Shown: positions 8,118-18,295, numbered from the stretch's first letter. The stretch: DNA of 64,000 bases from Thalassospira indica (GCF_003403095.1 NZ_CP031555.1:3350001-3414000), one strand, 5' to 3'. Numbers and translations: made by a program. Notes: generated by a model from the sequence alone, not told the origin.

Positions 8118-9614
8118 TCAGTCACTTGGGCTTGTCTGCACGCGCTTCACCGCATCTTTCCAGCCATTCAGCAATCCCTGACGGCGGCCCGGCTCGATAT
8201 CGGGCTCGAAGCTGGCATCAAGGTGCCATTTCTCTGAAATATGATCGAGATCGCGGTAAATACCGGCCTGCAATCCGGCAAGATATGCCGCCCCAAGTGC
8301 CGTGGTTTCGGTGACTTCGGGACGTTCGACCGAAATGCCCAAAACGTCAGAAAGCATCTGACACATCCAGTCATTAGCGACCATGCCGCCATCAACCCGC
8401 ACCGCCTTGGGCGAAACACCATCGGCTGCCATCGCCTCGAACAGATCAAACGTCTGATAACAAACGCTTTCAAGGGCCGCACGCACGAACTCGCGCGGTC
8501 CGGTATCACGTGTCAGGCCAAAAATCGCCCCGCGAGCATCCGGGTCCCAATAAGGTGCGCCAAGGCCGGTAAAGGCCGGGACAAGGTAAACACCATGATT
8601 GTCATCAAGTGATTTTGCCAGCCCTTCGGTTTCGGCCGCCGACTTGATGATACCAAGCCCGTCGCGCAACCATTGCACCGCCGCCCCGGCAACAAAGATC
8701 GCGCCTTCGATGGCGTAACTTGTTTTGCCATTGATGCGATAACCAACCGTGGTCAGAAGACGGTGTTGCGAGGTTACGGCCTCATCACCGGTATTCAGGA
8801 TGACAAAGCAGCCGGTGCCATAGGTACTTTTGATATCACCCGGTTCAAAGCAGCACTGACCGAATGCCGCCGCCTGCTGATCACCCGCCATGCCCAGAAC
8901 CGGGATTTCAGCGCCGAACAGATCGGTATCGGTTACCCCGAAATCAGCCGCACAGTCCTTGACATCGGGCAGCATGTTGCGCGGGACGCGGAAGATTTTG
9001 CAAAGCTCGTCATCCCAGGCGTTGTCGCGAATATTGAAAAGGTTGGTGCGGGCCGCATTGGTCGCATCGGTTGCATGCGATTTGCCGCCGGTCAGACGCC
9101 ATAAAAGGAAACTGTCAACCGTGCCAAAGGCCAGATCACCCTGATCGGCGCGTGCACGGGCACCGGTTACATGATCCAAAATCCAGGCAACCTTGGTGGC
9201 CGAGAAATAAGGATCAATCAAAAGACCGGATTTGGCATTGACCGCCTCTTCAAGCTTGGGATCACGCTTTTTAAGCTCATGACACAGCGCTGCCGTCCGG
9301 CGATCCTGCCAGACAATCGCGTTATAGATCGCCTTGCCGGTCTTGCGATCCCAGACAACGGTGGTTTCACGCTGGTTGGTGATGCCGATTGCGGCGACCT
9401 TGGCGACATCAACCCGTGCCAATGCCTCCTTGCAGACGGCGACTACGGTGCTCCACAGATCTTCCGGGTCATGTTCGACCCAGCCACTATTGGGGAAATG
9501 TTGCGGGAATTCCTGCTGGGCGACGGAAACGGAGCGACCGTTTTCATCAAAGACAATGGCGCGTGAGCTTGTCGTTCCCTGATCAATGGCAAGGATATAG
9601 CGCGTTTCTGACAT
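8118..9614 (-). CDS. glpK: glycerol kinase
   Basis: A 498-residue FGGY-family kinase of normal length that phosphorylates glycerol to sn-glycerol-3-phosphate. Visible motifs are the N-terminal phosphate-binding loop [26 protein letters not shown], the central NTGDEA/TTVGYRI region, [22 protein letters not shown], and the C-terminal FGGY signature region ([19 protein letters not shown]). It works with GlpD and the GlpSTPQV importer encoded about 10 kb away on the other strand. A palindrome TTCGTTTTCGAA about 135 bp upstream may be a GlpR-type operator. Confidence 0.97.
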   Translation of the reverse strand: MSETRYILAIDQGTTSSRAIVFDENGRSVSVAQQEFPQHFPNSGWVEHDPEDLWSTVVAVCKEALARVDVAKVAAIGITNQRETTVVWDRKTGKAIYNAIVWQDRRTAALCHELKKRDPKLEEAVNAKSGLLIDPYFSATKVAWILDHVTGARARADQGDLAFGTVDSFLLWRLTGGKSHATDATNAARTNLFNIRDNAWDDELCKIFRVPRNMLPDVKDCAADFGVTDTDLFGAEIPVLGMAGDQQAAAFGQCCFEPGDIKSTYGTGCFVILNTGDEAVTSQHRLLTTVGYRINGKTSYAIEGAIFVAGAAVQWLRDGLGIIKSAAETEGLAKSLDDNHGVYLVPAFTGLGAPYWDPDARGAIFGLTRDTGPREFVRAALESVCYQTFDLFEAMAADGVSPKAVRVDGGMVANDWMCQMLSDVLGISVERPEVTETTALGAAYLAGLQAGIYRDLDHISEKWHLDASFEPDIEPGRRQGLLNGWKDAVKRVQTSPSD

Positions 9615-9927
9615 GTTTGTTTTCCTCCCGAGCCGGCAGGTTTCCTGCCATTCGACCCTGCATACATTGATGCGTTGCGGCCCGTCCTAATGACGGTGCC
9701 ATTGGTTTTATCGCTCTATTTAGAAAAAAATCGCGGCAAAAAACAATTCGTTTTCGAAAATTTTTCTGCGCAATGCGTTCATACCCCTGATTTACAAAGG
9801 AATTTTCAGGCCGGTTTTGGTGATCAAACAGGCGGGAAAAACGTGCCCGCTTAGCTCGGCACAGGGTTTGCAACGAAAACAGGAGAATGAATTTCAACCG
9901 GCATCTTTTTCCCCATGGAGGTTTCTG
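9615..9927. other. divergent intergenic region glpK / unknown protein
   Basis: A 313-bp region with an AT-rich core at 9710-9780 that contains the candidate GlpR operator and probably promoters for both directions. No further gene is recognised. Confidence 0.6.
9746..9759. promoter_or_regulatory. possible GlpR (DeoR-type) operator upstream of glpK
   Basis: ATTCGTTTTCGAAA contains the near-palindrome TTCGTTTTCGAA, resembling DeoR/GlpR sites. A related sequence (TTTCGTTAATGAAA) lies upstream of glpD at 19129. No glpR gene is in the window, so this is inference. Confidence 0.35.
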
Positions 9928-10479
9928 ATGGGATTGTATGAAACGTTGGCTGCTGTCACCAACACCGCACAAAGCGCCAAAAGTGCGGCCAGTTTCCGCC
10001 AGACCATTTCATCGAACACCGTCCCGCTTCCCGAAAAGAAGAAGGAAGAAAATGCCGAGCTGGCCTATATCCGCGAACATGGTTTCACGACCTATGTAAA
10101 GGAAATCGAGGAACGCAAGATCGAAGAATTGCGTGCGAAGATCCTTCAAAGCATGGGCCTTGATGAAGAGAAACTGGCCGAAATGGATGCCGATGATCGC
10201 CAGGCTATCGAAAAGGTCATTGCCGATGCCATCGAGCAGCGCCTGAACGGCAACAGTATGGCCGAGGCCGAACTTGGAAAATCAGCCGACGGGGATGAAA
10301 CCGCCGATGAGCGCCGCGACCGTCTGCAGGCACGGATCGCCTTTAACCCGAACATGTTCGATGTGTTTACCGAATTGCAGTCCGAACTGCCAAGCGGCTC
10401 TTCGCAGTCGATTACCGGCACGCAGGACGAACAGGATGAAGCCTCTGGCGCGCGCAAGAAAAACATCTTTGATGTCTGA
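9928..10479 (+). CDS. conserved hypothetical acidic helical protein
   Basis: A 183-residue protein with no family that I recognise. It is rich in Glu, Asp, Lys and Ala, has no signal peptide or membrane segment, and its middle (about residues 38-105: AYIREHGFTTYVKEIEERK, then LRAKILQSMGLDEEKLAEM) should be helical and possibly coiled-coil. The C-terminal third is polar and low in complexity. ATG at 9928 is chosen because GGAGG ends about 6 bases before it. It is a single-gene transcript closed by a strong terminator 30 bp downstream, which supports expression. Function unknown. Confidence 0.7.
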   Translation: MGLYETLAAVTNTAQSAKSAASFRQTISSNTVPLPEKKKEENAELAYIREHGFTTYVKEIEERKIEELRAKILQSMGLDEEKLAEMDADDRQAIEKVIADAIEQRLNGNSMAEAELGKSADGDETADERRDRLQARIAFNPNMFDVFTELQSELPSGSSQSITGTQDEQDEASGARKKNIFDV

Positions 10480-10507
10480 GTGCGGGCCTTGTGGCCTTCA
10501 ATACAAA

Positions 10508-10540
10508 AGGGCGCTGCGAGTTGCAGCGCCCTTTTTTTTA
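10508..10540. terminator. rho-independent terminator
   Basis: AGGGCGCTGC/GCAGCGCCCT with a 5-base loop followed by TTTTTTT. It ends the unknown gene and faces the convergent gabD-like gene. Confidence 0.92.
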
Positions 10541-10561
10541 TGCCTTCTGGGGGGATAAGCG

Positions 10562-12022
10562 TTATTCGTCAACGCCGCCCATGCAGACATATTTGACTTC
10601 GAGGTAATCCTCGACACCGTATTTCGATCCTTCACGGCCGACACCGGATTGTTTGACGCCACCAAACGGTGCCACCTCGGTCGAGATGATGCCGGTATTG
10701 ACCCCGACAATCCCGCTTTCAAGGCCCTCGGCCAGTTTCCAGATCCGGTTGATGTCACGCGAATAGAAGTAGGATGCCAGACCGAACTCGGAATCATTGG
10801 CCATCTCAAGCACTTCATCATCGGTTTTGAACCGGATCAGCGGTGCCATCGGGCCAAAGGTTTCCTCGCGGAAGACGGTCATTTCGCGGGTGGCATCGGC
10901 AATCACGGTCGGCTGGAAGAAAGAGCCGCCCTTTTCATGACGCTTACCACCCGTCAGGATACGGCCACCCTTGGCAACCGCATCTGCAATCTGGCTTTCG
11001 ACCTTTTCGACAGCCTTTTCCGTGATCAGCGGGCCGATCACAACGCCTTCGTCTGCACCATTCCCGACGGTCATTTTGGCAACCTTGGCCGCGTATTTCT
11101 CTGCGAACTCGTCATAGATTGCATCATGGACAAACAGACGGTTGGCACAGACACAGGTCTGACCGGCGTTACGGTATTTGGACGCAATAGCCCCTTCGAC
11201 CGCCGCATCGATATCGGCATCTTCACAGACGATGAACGGCGCGTTGCCGCCAAGCTCCAGGCTGACCTTTTTGACGGTATCGGAACACTGACGCATCAAC
11301 AAACGCCCAATCGCGGTCGAACCGGTAAAGGTCAGTTTGCGGACCTTGGCATTTTCGGTCATTTCCGCACCGATCACCGGTGCATCACCGGTCACGATGG
11401 ACAACAGCCCCTTGGGCAAACCGGCACGTTCGGCCAGAATTGCCATGGCAAGGGCGGAATACGGTGTTTCCATCGCCGGTTTGACCACCATTGAACAGCC
11501 AACGGCCAGGGCCGGGGCGGCTTTGCGGGTGATCATCGCGGTCGGGAAGTTCCACGGCGTGATGGCGGCACAAACACCAATCGGTTCTTTCAGAACCATC
11601 ACACGGCGACCTTCGGCAAAGGTCGGGATCACATCGCCATAGACGCGTTTGGCTTCTTCGGCAAACCACTGCAGGAAGGATGAGCCATAGGCGATCTCGC
11701 CCTTGGCCTCGGTCAATGGTTTACCTTGCTCTGCCGTCATCAGTGCGGCCAGGTCGTCCTGATTTTCCATCATCAGGTCGTACCATTTCATCAGGATGCC
11801 TGCGCGTTCCTTGGCGGTGCGCTTTTTCCAAAGCTTCTGCGCCTTTTCGGCGACATCAATGGCATGCGCAACTTCATCACGGCCAAGGACCGGAACCGTG
11901 CCAAGCACTTCACCGGTTGCGGGGTTGGTTACCTCGGCTGTTTTCCCGTCTGGGGCATCGACCCATTCCCCGCCGACATAGGCCTGCTGGGTGAAAAGAC
12001 TGGGGTCTTTAAGCGAAATCAT
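10562..12022 (-). CDS. gabD: NAD(P)-dependent succinate-semialdehyde dehydrogenase (GabD-like ALDH)
   Basis: A 486-residue aldehyde dehydrogenase. The catalytic Cys290 lies in NAGQTCVCANR and the general base Glu256 in SLELGGNAP; NAD-binding residues are in ITPWNFP (155-161) and FTGSTAIG. The CVC pair, length and C-terminal KQSGVGREGSKYGVEDYLE are typical of GabD (succinate semialdehyde to succinate). It could instead oxidise 2-oxoglutarate semialdehyde from the hydroxyproline pathway, since no dedicated enzyme for that step is nearby. The start at 12022 follows GGAGG at 7-base spacing; longer in-frame extensions lack a ribosome site. Confidence 0.85.
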   Translation of the reverse strand: MISLKDPSLFTQQAYVGGEWVDAPDGKTAEVTNPATGEVLGTVPVLGRDEVAHAIDVAEKAQKLWKKRTAKERAGILMKWYDLMMENQDDLAALMTAEQGKPLTEAKGEIAYGSSFLQWFAEEAKRVYGDVIPTFAEGRRVMVLKEPIGVCAAITPWNFPTAMITRKAAPALAVGCSMVVKPAMETPYSALAMAILAERAGLPKGLLSIVTGDAPVIGAEMTENAKVRKLTFTGSTAIGRLLMRQCSDTVKKVSLELGGNAPFIVCEDADIDAAVEGAIASKYRNAGQTCVCANRLFVHDAIYDEFAEKYAAKVAKMTVGNGADEGVVIGPLITEKAVEKVESQIADAVAKGGRILTGGKRHEKGGSFFQPTVIADATREMTVFREETFGPMAPLIRFKTDDEVLEMANDSEFGLASYFYSRDINRIWKLAEGLESGIVGVNTGIISTEVAPFGGVKQSGVGREGSKYGVEDYLEVKYVCMGGVDE

Positions 12023-12224
12023 TTGAGTGCCTCCGGAAAGCATTATTGGGAGCGACATGATCGGACGCTGATCCTTATCTAGTCTGCTCCGTGGTGGATG
12101 CCACATTTTTGCGAGATATTTCCCCAATAGCAATCGCAAACCGGGGTCGAGGCCTGCTTTGCTAGAAGATTTCATCAAAGGACAGCCAACCACCGCCGAT
12201 TAGCAGAACCTGCGATATTTGCGC

Positions 12225-12255
12225 AAAAAAGCGGGAACAACAGTGTTGCTCCCGC
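12225..12255 (-). terminator. rho-independent terminator of the siderophore operon
   Basis: GCGGGA-CAAC paired with GTTG-TCCCGC (one mismatch), followed on the minus strand by TTTTTTGC. It lies 45 bp after the binding-protein stop codon. Confidence 0.88.
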
Positions 12256-12298
12256 CATGATCAGTCATCGCGTTATTATGTTATGCGCAAAAACACAC

Positions 12299-13423
12299 CT
12301 AGTTCGACAGCGTCCCGAAATAGCCCGGCTGATAATCAATCGGCAGAAAGCGGTCATGAAGCTGTTTGAAGGTTTCATCGGGATCGATATCTGCAAACAG
12401 TTCGGGGTGAAACCATTTGGCTATCTGCTGAATGGCGACGAATTGATAGGGGCTATTGTAAAACTGATGCCAGACCGCATGGAATGCTTTGGTCTTTTGC
12501 GCCTTGATGCCGAGATATGCCGGGCGGGTCGGATAGAATTTCAGCTTTTCAACGATTTCGTCCGGGTCGGCACCCGGACCAACCGGAACCCATTTGCCGC
12601 CCGGCACATAGACATCCCACATCGCGCTGGTGACAATGATGTGGTCCGGATCGGAAACAATGACCTGTTCGGCATTGATCTGCCCGAAGGTGCCTGGGAT
12701 CAGGTCCTTGGCAATATTGTCGCCACCGGCCATTTCAACCATCGCACCGAAATTGCCATCGCCAAATGAATGGCAGCAATCCTCGTAAAACCCGGCGGCG
12801 CGGTCGATGAATACCTTTGGACGTTCCGGTTTCACACTGGCCAGACGATCAGTGATTTTTGCGATTTCCTCAGCACGGAACGCGATAAATTCCTCGGCAC
12901 GGTCTTGCTTGCCAAACAGTTTTCCGAACAAACGTATGGAGGGTTCGGTATTGACTTCCGGGCTGTTGCGAAAATCGACATAGACCACCGGAATATCAAG
13001 GGCCCCAAGCTTTTCGATATAGGCGGCTTCTTCCACCGCGCGCTTGGTTTCAAGATTGAGGAAAACGATGTCAGGCTTTTGCGCAATCGTGGTTTCGATA
13101 TCAATCAGGCTTTGCTCCAGCCCCTCGAAGGCCGGGATATCGGCAAATTCCGGGAACTTCGCAAGATAGGCCTGATAGGTTGCCGGATCGGCTTCGATCA
13201 GGTCCTTGCGCCAACCGACAATGCGCGCCGCCGGATTTTCGCGATCAATGGCGGCAATGATGTAAAGCTGGCGCCCTTCGCCAAGGATGGCACGTTTGAT
13301 CGGGACATTGACCGCAACTTCGCGCCCGGCAATATCGGTTACCGTGACGGTTTCTGCCTGTGCTGAAATCGGCCCAATCAGGACCAAAACCAAACCAATA
13401 AGTATCTGTGAAATTTTACGCAT
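12299..13423 (-). CDS. periplasmic iron-siderophore binding protein (FecB/BtuF fold)
   Basis: A 374-residue cluster-A-type solute-binding protein. A signal peptide is clear (RKISQILIGLVLVLIGPISAQA), followed by VTVTDIAGREVAVNVPIKRAI, the usual opening of FecB/FepB domains. Later come GTFGQINAEQVIVSDPDHIIV and FYNSPYQFVAIQQIAKWFHPELF, also typical. It is the last gene of the siderophore operon and starts 7 bases after the MFS stop, with its ribosome site (GGGGAG) inside the end of the MFS gene, implying coupled translation. No partner FecCD permease or ATPase gene is present in the window. Confidence 0.8.
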   Translation of the reverse strand: MRKISQILIGLVLVLIGPISAQAETVTVTDIAGREVAVNVPIKRAILGEGRQLYIIAAIDRENPAARIVGWRKDLIEADPATYQAYLAKFPEFADIPAFEGLEQSLIDIETTIAQKPDIVFLNLETKRAVEEAAYIEKLGALDIPVVYVDFRNSPEVNTEPSIRLFGKLFGKQDRAEEFIAFRAEEIAKITDRLASVKPERPKVFIDRAAGFYEDCCHSFGDGNFGAMVEMAGGDNIAKDLIPGTFGQINAEQVIVSDPDHIIVTSAMWDVYVPGGKWVPVGPGADPDEIVEKLKFYPTRPAYLGIKAQKTKAFHAVWHQFYNSPYQFVAIQQIAKWFHPELFADIDPDETFKQLHDRFLPIDYQPGYFGTLSN

Positions 13424-13430
13424 CCTCGTT

Positions 13431-14654
13431 TTACTCCCCTGATAGCTCAGTCGGGTTTGTCGTACGACCGACACCAACGCGCGTCACAGCGGTCAGCACC
13501 AAGCCGACGAAATAGACAAAACCGACGAGAAAATAGATGTTTGAAAGCCCGGAAACCTGCGCGAACCAGCCGCCAACTGCGATCCCAGCAATCGATGAAA
13601 ACTGGGCTGTGCTTTGCGCCAGTCCCAGCAAATATCCTTGCTGATGATCAGACGCGCTGCGTGACACCAGTGCGGTCAGAACCGGCGTGGTCGCGCCCAA
13701 AAGCATTCCCCACAGGAAATACATCGCGGCAAAAACAATGACCGACCCGGTCAGCCCGGCCGTTACGGTCACGACCACGCATCCGGCAATGACCAGACAC
13801 ATTCGCCCCAGAACGTTTTGCGCAGAACGTCCTTCGAAATAACGCGCCCAAAGAGGCGCCGTTGCGACAAAGCCCAGTGCCAACAGGCCATAGCACAGGC
13901 CAACAACCCAGTTGCCGACATCAAAAGTGTGCAGGACATAAATCGGAAACGGCGATTGCGTCACCATTCGGCCAAGCAACAGAACGCCGATGATCGTCAG
14001 CAAGGAAATGACCTGTGGCGATCGCAGCATGCTTGGCTTGGTATCCGGTCTGTCACCTGTCTTAGGCCGCACCGGAGCGGCGACAGTTGGAAGCAAAACC
14101 CAAACCGAAATCATGCACAGCGCACACAGGATGGCCGCCGAAAAGTTAATCCAAAAGAAGCTGGCAAGATCAAGGATCACACCACCAAGCAACGCCCCGC
14201 ACAGCGAGCCGAGATTGGTCGACACCTGCAAATAGGCAAACAGCTTTGCCCGCCGTGCCGGGCTTTCGATGCTGACGCCGTACGCCTGCGCTGGTGCGAT
14301 ATAGCCGGCACACGCCCCTTGCAAAAACCGCAAGCTCAGGATCGAGAAGACATCACCGGCATAAGCCAGTGCCAGCTGGGTTGCGGCCAAGCCAAAAAGG
14401 GCACGTATCATCATCGCCTTGTGGCCGAACCGATCCCCGACCCGCCCCCAAAACGTGCTGGTCAACATGATACCCAGCATCGGCCCGACATAAACGCCGA
14501 CACTGGCGACGGCGAACAGATCATCCGAACTGGTAAGCGAACGCAGATGAACGGGCCAGAACGGCCCGCTCATTTCCATTGCGCCCATGGATACCAATTG
14601 CAGGACAAACAGGAGATGGATTTTCCTGTTTGCCCCGATCAGGTTTCCGGTCAC
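13431..14654 (-). CDS. MFS transporter of a siderophore operon
   Basis: A 407-residue protein with about 12 membrane segments. MFS hallmarks include GRVGDRFGHKAMMIRALFG in the loop between helices 2 and 3 and RFLQGACAGYIAPAQAYG. It lies between the TonB-dependent receptor and the binding protein in one operon. Siderophore operons contain MFS proteins either as exporters or as single-component inner-membrane importers (RhtX/FptX type); the absence of ABC permease genes makes import plausible. The only start near the receptor stop is GTG at 14654, with one base between the genes and no clear ribosome site, which suggests translational reinitiation. Confidence 0.8.
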   Translation of the reverse strand: MTGNLIGANRKIHLLFVLQLVSMGAMEMSGPFWPVHLRSLTSSDDLFAVASVGVYVGPMLGIMLTSTFWGRVGDRFGHKAMMIRALFGLAATQLALAYAGDVFSILSLRFLQGACAGYIAPAQAYGVSIESPARRAKLFAYLQVSTNLGSLCGALLGGVILDLASFFWINFSAAILCALCMISVWVLLPTVAAPVRPKTGDRPDTKPSMLRSPQVISLLTIIGVLLLGRMVTQSPFPIYVLHTFDVGNWVVGLCYGLLALGFVATAPLWARYFEGRSAQNVLGRMCLVIAGCVVVTVTAGLTGSVIVFAAMYFLWGMLLGATTPVLTALVSRSASDHQQGYLLGLAQSTAQFSSIAGIAVGGWFAQVSGLSNIYFLVGFVYFVGLVLTAVTRVGVGRTTNPTELSGE

Positions 14655-14655
14655 A

Positions 14656-17109
14656 TCAGAAGTCCGCGGTTAGCGACAACAGTGCTGTACGCGGAGCGCC
14701 CAACGAGACGAAGCGCCACTGGTTCACACCCGAATAGTAACTTTCATCGGTGACGTTCTGAACCGTCGCCCGAATGGTTACGGGGGTGTCGTAAAGTTCA
14801 GTCTTGTAACGCGCACCGATATCAAGCGTGGTCCATTCCGGAATGTCTTGAGTATTGGCGGTATCGACAAATTGCGACGATGTGTGTGTGACCGTACCGC
14901 TTAGTGTCAGACCATCGACAAACGGGGTGTCCCATTCGCCAACAAGATTGATCTGCATTTCAGGCGTTCCAACCGGCCGCTTGCCCAAGTCATCTGCGTT
15001 GACGGCTTCGGTGATTTCCGATTCAAGGAACATCACACCACCAAGCAACCGAATATCATCCGTCACCTGGCCAAAGACATTGAGCTCAATACCGCGGTTT
15101 CGCTGTTCGTTATCGGCAGTGAAGATATTGGTGCCGTCATCGGTGTCACCGTCCGGCTGCGTGATCTGGAAGGCGGAGATGGAACCGCCAATATTTCCGA
15201 AATCAAGTTTGATGCCGGTTTCAATCTGTTTGGCGACATAAGGTGCCATCGCTTCGCCCGCGTTGGCGGCACTGCTGGGTGCAATATCGCCCTGATTGAG
15301 GCCCTCGATATAGTTGGCGTAAACCGACACAGTTTCAGTCGGCTTAACAACGATGCCTGCCATCGGACTGATTTCGCTGTCGTCATAGGAGCTGCTAACA
15401 ACACCGCTGCTGTAGTTATCAACAGCAATGCTTTGATGACGCGCCCCAAGGGTGACGAGAACCGTTTCATCAAGGAAGGACAGCGTATCGGCCAATGCAA
15501 AGCCGGTTAGTTCCGATGCAGATGTTTTGGGCTTGCCGGCCGGGGCACTGACGGCAATCGGCGCGACCGCAGCCGTGGTGTAAATGTTGGCCGACGGGTT
15601 TGATCCGGCATTGCTGATGCCCTGACGTAGCTCGTCTTCGTAACGTGTCGCTTGAAGTGAAAGCTTGTGCTTGACCTCACCGGTTTCAAATTCGCCCCGC
15701 ACGCCGGTGCTGGCAGACCAGCGGTCGGTTTGGAAACGGCGATAGGAAAGACCACTGTCGATGTAATCGCCAGCCGCATTTTGGACCGTTGGCGTGCCAA
15801 ACAGGCGATCAAGTTCCGTGCGCCCGCCGCCAAAGCTGCCAAAGACCGTAACGTCATCAAACAGGTCATATTCCGCCTGAACCATGCCAGAGCGATCCAC
15901 GGCATCGGACCATTCCCAATCCTGAATGAGGTTGGTGGAACCATCAGGCGCGTCGGGAATGGCAAAGCCGGAATTGAAACGCAGTTCGCGTGCAGGCGCA
16001 TCGAGGTTTTCACGCTGATCAATCAGGTCAACCGATGCCCGGAAACGATCCCCTTGGTAATCAAGGGCCAGCGCACCAAGGGATGCTTCACGCGTCTGAC
16101 GATCCAGATACGTATCGCCATTGTGATAACCACCGTTAAAGCGAACGCCAAATTCGTCATCCGCCCCGAAACGGCGGCTGAAATCAATATCGCCGCCAGC
16201 TTGTTCACCGCGACCGTAATCAACGCTTGTTCGTGTCAGATCCTTTTCACCGGCCCGCTTTGGCACGATATTGATCGCCCCGCCAACAGCGCCGGTGGGC
16301 GACATACCGTTTAGCAACGCATTGGGACCTTTGACGACTTCGATCCGCTCTGCCAAACCGGACATCACGCGATAGGTTGGCGCCACCCCATAGGCACCGT
16401 TGAACGAAACTTCGCCGGTATTAAACAGATTCACGCCAAAACCACGGATCTGATAGGTATCGAGGTTGGCGGTTTCGGCATTCGGCGCACGCACAGACGG
16501 GTCATTTTGCAGAATATCCGCGATGGTTTCGGCCTGCTGATCGGCGATATAGTCGCTGGTGTAGCTGGTGATGCTGACCGGGGCATCCATGATGTCGGTA
16601 TTGCCGAGCATGCCCAGTCGTCCGCCGGTTGCCACCTGCCCGCCAGCATAGGCCGGGGCAAGATCGGATTGTGCACTGGTGGCCTCGACAATCACCGGAT
16701 CGGTGACCATTTCGCCGCTGGCGCTATCCTGCGTGCTTGTGTCGGTAATGATCAGCGAACGGCTGCCGATTGCGCGATAGGATAAATCCGTACCGCGAAT
16801 AAGCATTTCGATTGCGCCCGGGACAGAGAGCTCGCCGCGAATTTCCCGCGATCCTGCGATTTCCGGCAGATCGATGGTATAGGCGATGCTCCAGCCGGAA
16901 ACATCGCCAATCTGGCTGATACCCTCGGCGATTGACGTGACGCTGAAATCAAAGCTGTAAAGTGCTTGTGCGAGCTCGACCTGCTTGCCCGGCACGGTTT
17001 GAGTGTTGGTTTCCGCCGCCATCAAACCGGTCGGCAGACCGATTGAGGACGTCATCAACAATGCCGAGATCAGGATATTCTTTTTTGATTTTGCCTGCTT
17101 GGAATACAA
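14656..17109 (-). CDS. TonB-dependent siderophore receptor with signalling (STN) domain
   Basis: An 817-residue outer-membrane receptor. In order: signal peptide (to about residue 32), a secretin/TonB short N-terminal domain at about 50-125 (the FecA-type signalling domain), a TonB box DPVIVEA near 137, a plug domain (residues about 175-310, with QIRGFGVNLFNTGEVSFNG and VVKGPNALLNGMSPTGAVGGAINIVPK), then the beta barrel ending in LLSLTADF with a C-terminal Phe. The STN domain fits regulation through the adjacent FecR and FecI proteins. The start is TTG at 17109, 7 bases after GGAG; no ATG precedes the signal peptide. Ligand unknown. Confidence 0.92.
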   Translation of the reverse strand: MYSKQAKSKKNILISALLMTSSIGLPTGLMAAETNTQTVPGKQVELAQALYSFDFSVTSIAEGISQIGDVSGWSIAYTIDLPEIAGSREIRGELSVPGAIEMLIRGTDLSYRAIGSRSLIITDTSTQDSASGEMVTDPVIVEATSAQSDLAPAYAGGQVATGGRLGMLGNTDIMDAPVSITSYTSDYIADQQAETIADILQNDPSVRAPNAETANLDTYQIRGFGVNLFNTGEVSFNGAYGVAPTYRVMSGLAERIEVVKGPNALLNGMSPTGAVGGAINIVPKRAGEKDLTRTSVDYGRGEQAGGDIDFSRRFGADDEFGVRFNGGYHNGDTYLDRQTREASLGALALDYQGDRFRASVDLIDQRENLDAPARELRFNSGFAIPDAPDGSTNLIQDWEWSDAVDRSGMVQAEYDLFDDVTVFGSFGGGRTELDRLFGTPTVQNAAGDYIDSGLSYRRFQTDRWSASTGVRGEFETGEVKHKLSLQATRYEDELRQGISNAGSNPSANIYTTAAVAPIAVSAPAGKPKTSASELTGFALADTLSFLDETVLVTLGARHQSIAVDNYSSGVVSSSYDDSEISPMAGIVVKPTETVSVYANYIEGLNQGDIAPSSAANAGEAMAPYVAKQIETGIKLDFGNIGGSISAFQITQPDGDTDDGTNIFTADNEQRNRGIELNVFGQVTDDIRLLGGVMFLESEITEAVNADDLGKRPVGTPEMQINLVGEWDTPFVDGLTLSGTVTHTSSQFVDTANTQDIPEWTTLDIGARYKTELYDTPVTIRATVQNVTDESYYSGVNQWRFVSLGAPRTALLSLTADF

Positions 17110-17229
17110 ATTCCCGCTCCATTATGAGATTGGTTTTTCAGGCAGGTCCCCCTGCACCTAGAAAAACAAACGAGCGGGAAAATAAACTCCTCACATGAGG
17201 AAGCACTTTTTTGCGAATTTTTCGCAATC

Positions 17230-18195
17230 TTAATAAATAATGGTCAACCAAGGTGATGTTTTGATCACCGATCCACCCACCGCAACGGCAAGCGTTTCAA
17301 GGGATCTGGCAACATCATTGGTCGGAAAACTGCCCGAAACGGTTTTGTTTCCGATCTCACCTAAAACCATCAGACGGCCCGGTGCGAAGTTATCAAGACG
17401 CGCAACCAGATCATCCAGACGCACGTTCTGAACACTCAGACGCCCATGCATCCAACTTTGTACGGATGCAATATCGACGGCCTCCTTGGCGTGCAGCCCG
17501 CCAGCCCCGACGGCCACTGCATCCCCCGGCCCAAGCATGACACTGCCTGTATCGGCCCCGGTCGACACCCGGACAGCGCCCTCTTCAACGCCGACCCGTG
17601 TGTCGTGCGCGAGATAATCTACATTAAAGCGCGTCCCAACCACTTCGACTGTTGCCATACCGGCCCGAACCCGGAAGCTGTCGCCATCGCGATGCATGAC
17701 GTCAAAAAATGCCTGACCGCGCAAAAGTTCGACATCCCGGTTCCCGTCTTCAAAGTCGGTGGCAATCGCGCTGTTGGCGGCAAGAAAAACCGCGGATCCA
17801 TCCGGCAACCGCATCTCGGTTACCGTGGCGGCATCGGTAACAATATCGGCCTGAAGATTTTCCAGGGCATCGGGGTTAAGAAAGGCAACCATCGCCATTA
17901 CCGCCGCCACCGCAGCGCATGACGTCACAGTCCGCAGCGGAGAGAACCAGTCAAGCAAACTTTGCCAAACTGGCACTTGCCCGGCGTCGCTGACTGCAAT
18001 GCGGCGGGCCGGCTCTTCGACCTGTGCCCAAAGAACGCGCATCTGATCATAGGCAAGGCGGTTGCCTGTGTCGGCATTGAGCCAGGCATCAAATTCCTGT
18101 TCCTGAGCGGCCGTCAGCGAACCACCTGCACGTTTTACGTGCCAAAGGGCTGCTTCGTCCTTTTGCGCCTCGGTCAGTTTAACGTCGCCTTGCAT
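17230..18195 (-). CDS. FecR-type anti-sigma/transmembrane signal transducer
   Basis: A 321-residue protein. The cytoplasmic N-terminus (DUF4880-like, LTEAQKDEAALWHVKRAGG, then FDAWLNADTGNRLAYDQM) is followed by one membrane segment (TSCAAVAAVMAMVAFL, about residues 97-112) and a periplasmic FecR domain (RLPDGSAVFLAANSAI, then VELLRGQAFFDV and VRAGMATVEVVGTRFNV). The C-terminal end (VSGSFPTNDVARSLETLAVAVGG) should contact the receptor's signalling domain. It lies between the sigma factor and the receptor, the classic fecIRA order. ATG at 18195 gives the normal FecR N-terminus although its ribosome site is weak. Confidence 0.88.
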   Translation of the reverse strand: MQGDVKLTEAQKDEAALWHVKRAGGSLTAAQEQEFDAWLNADTGNRLAYDQMRVLWAQVEEPARRIAVSDAGQVPVWQSLLDWFSPLRTVTSCAAVAAVMAMVAFLNPDALENLQADIVTDAATVTEMRLPDGSAVFLAANSAIATDFEDGNRDVELLRGQAFFDVMHRDGDSFRVRAGMATVEVVGTRFNVDYLAHDTRVGVEEGAVRVSTGADTGSVMLGPGDAVAVGAGGLHAKEAVDIASVQSWMHGRLSVQNVRLDDLVARLDNFAPGRLMVLGEIGNKTVSGSFPTNDVARSLETLAVAVGGSVIKTSPWLTIIY

Positions 18196-18295
18196 TGATC
18201 TGTTATCGGTCCACACGGTACTGGCTGTTATGCGATTTCTATAACGAATAAACGGCTTAGAACAAAATATCCTCATGCCGTTTGGCTCAAACTTT

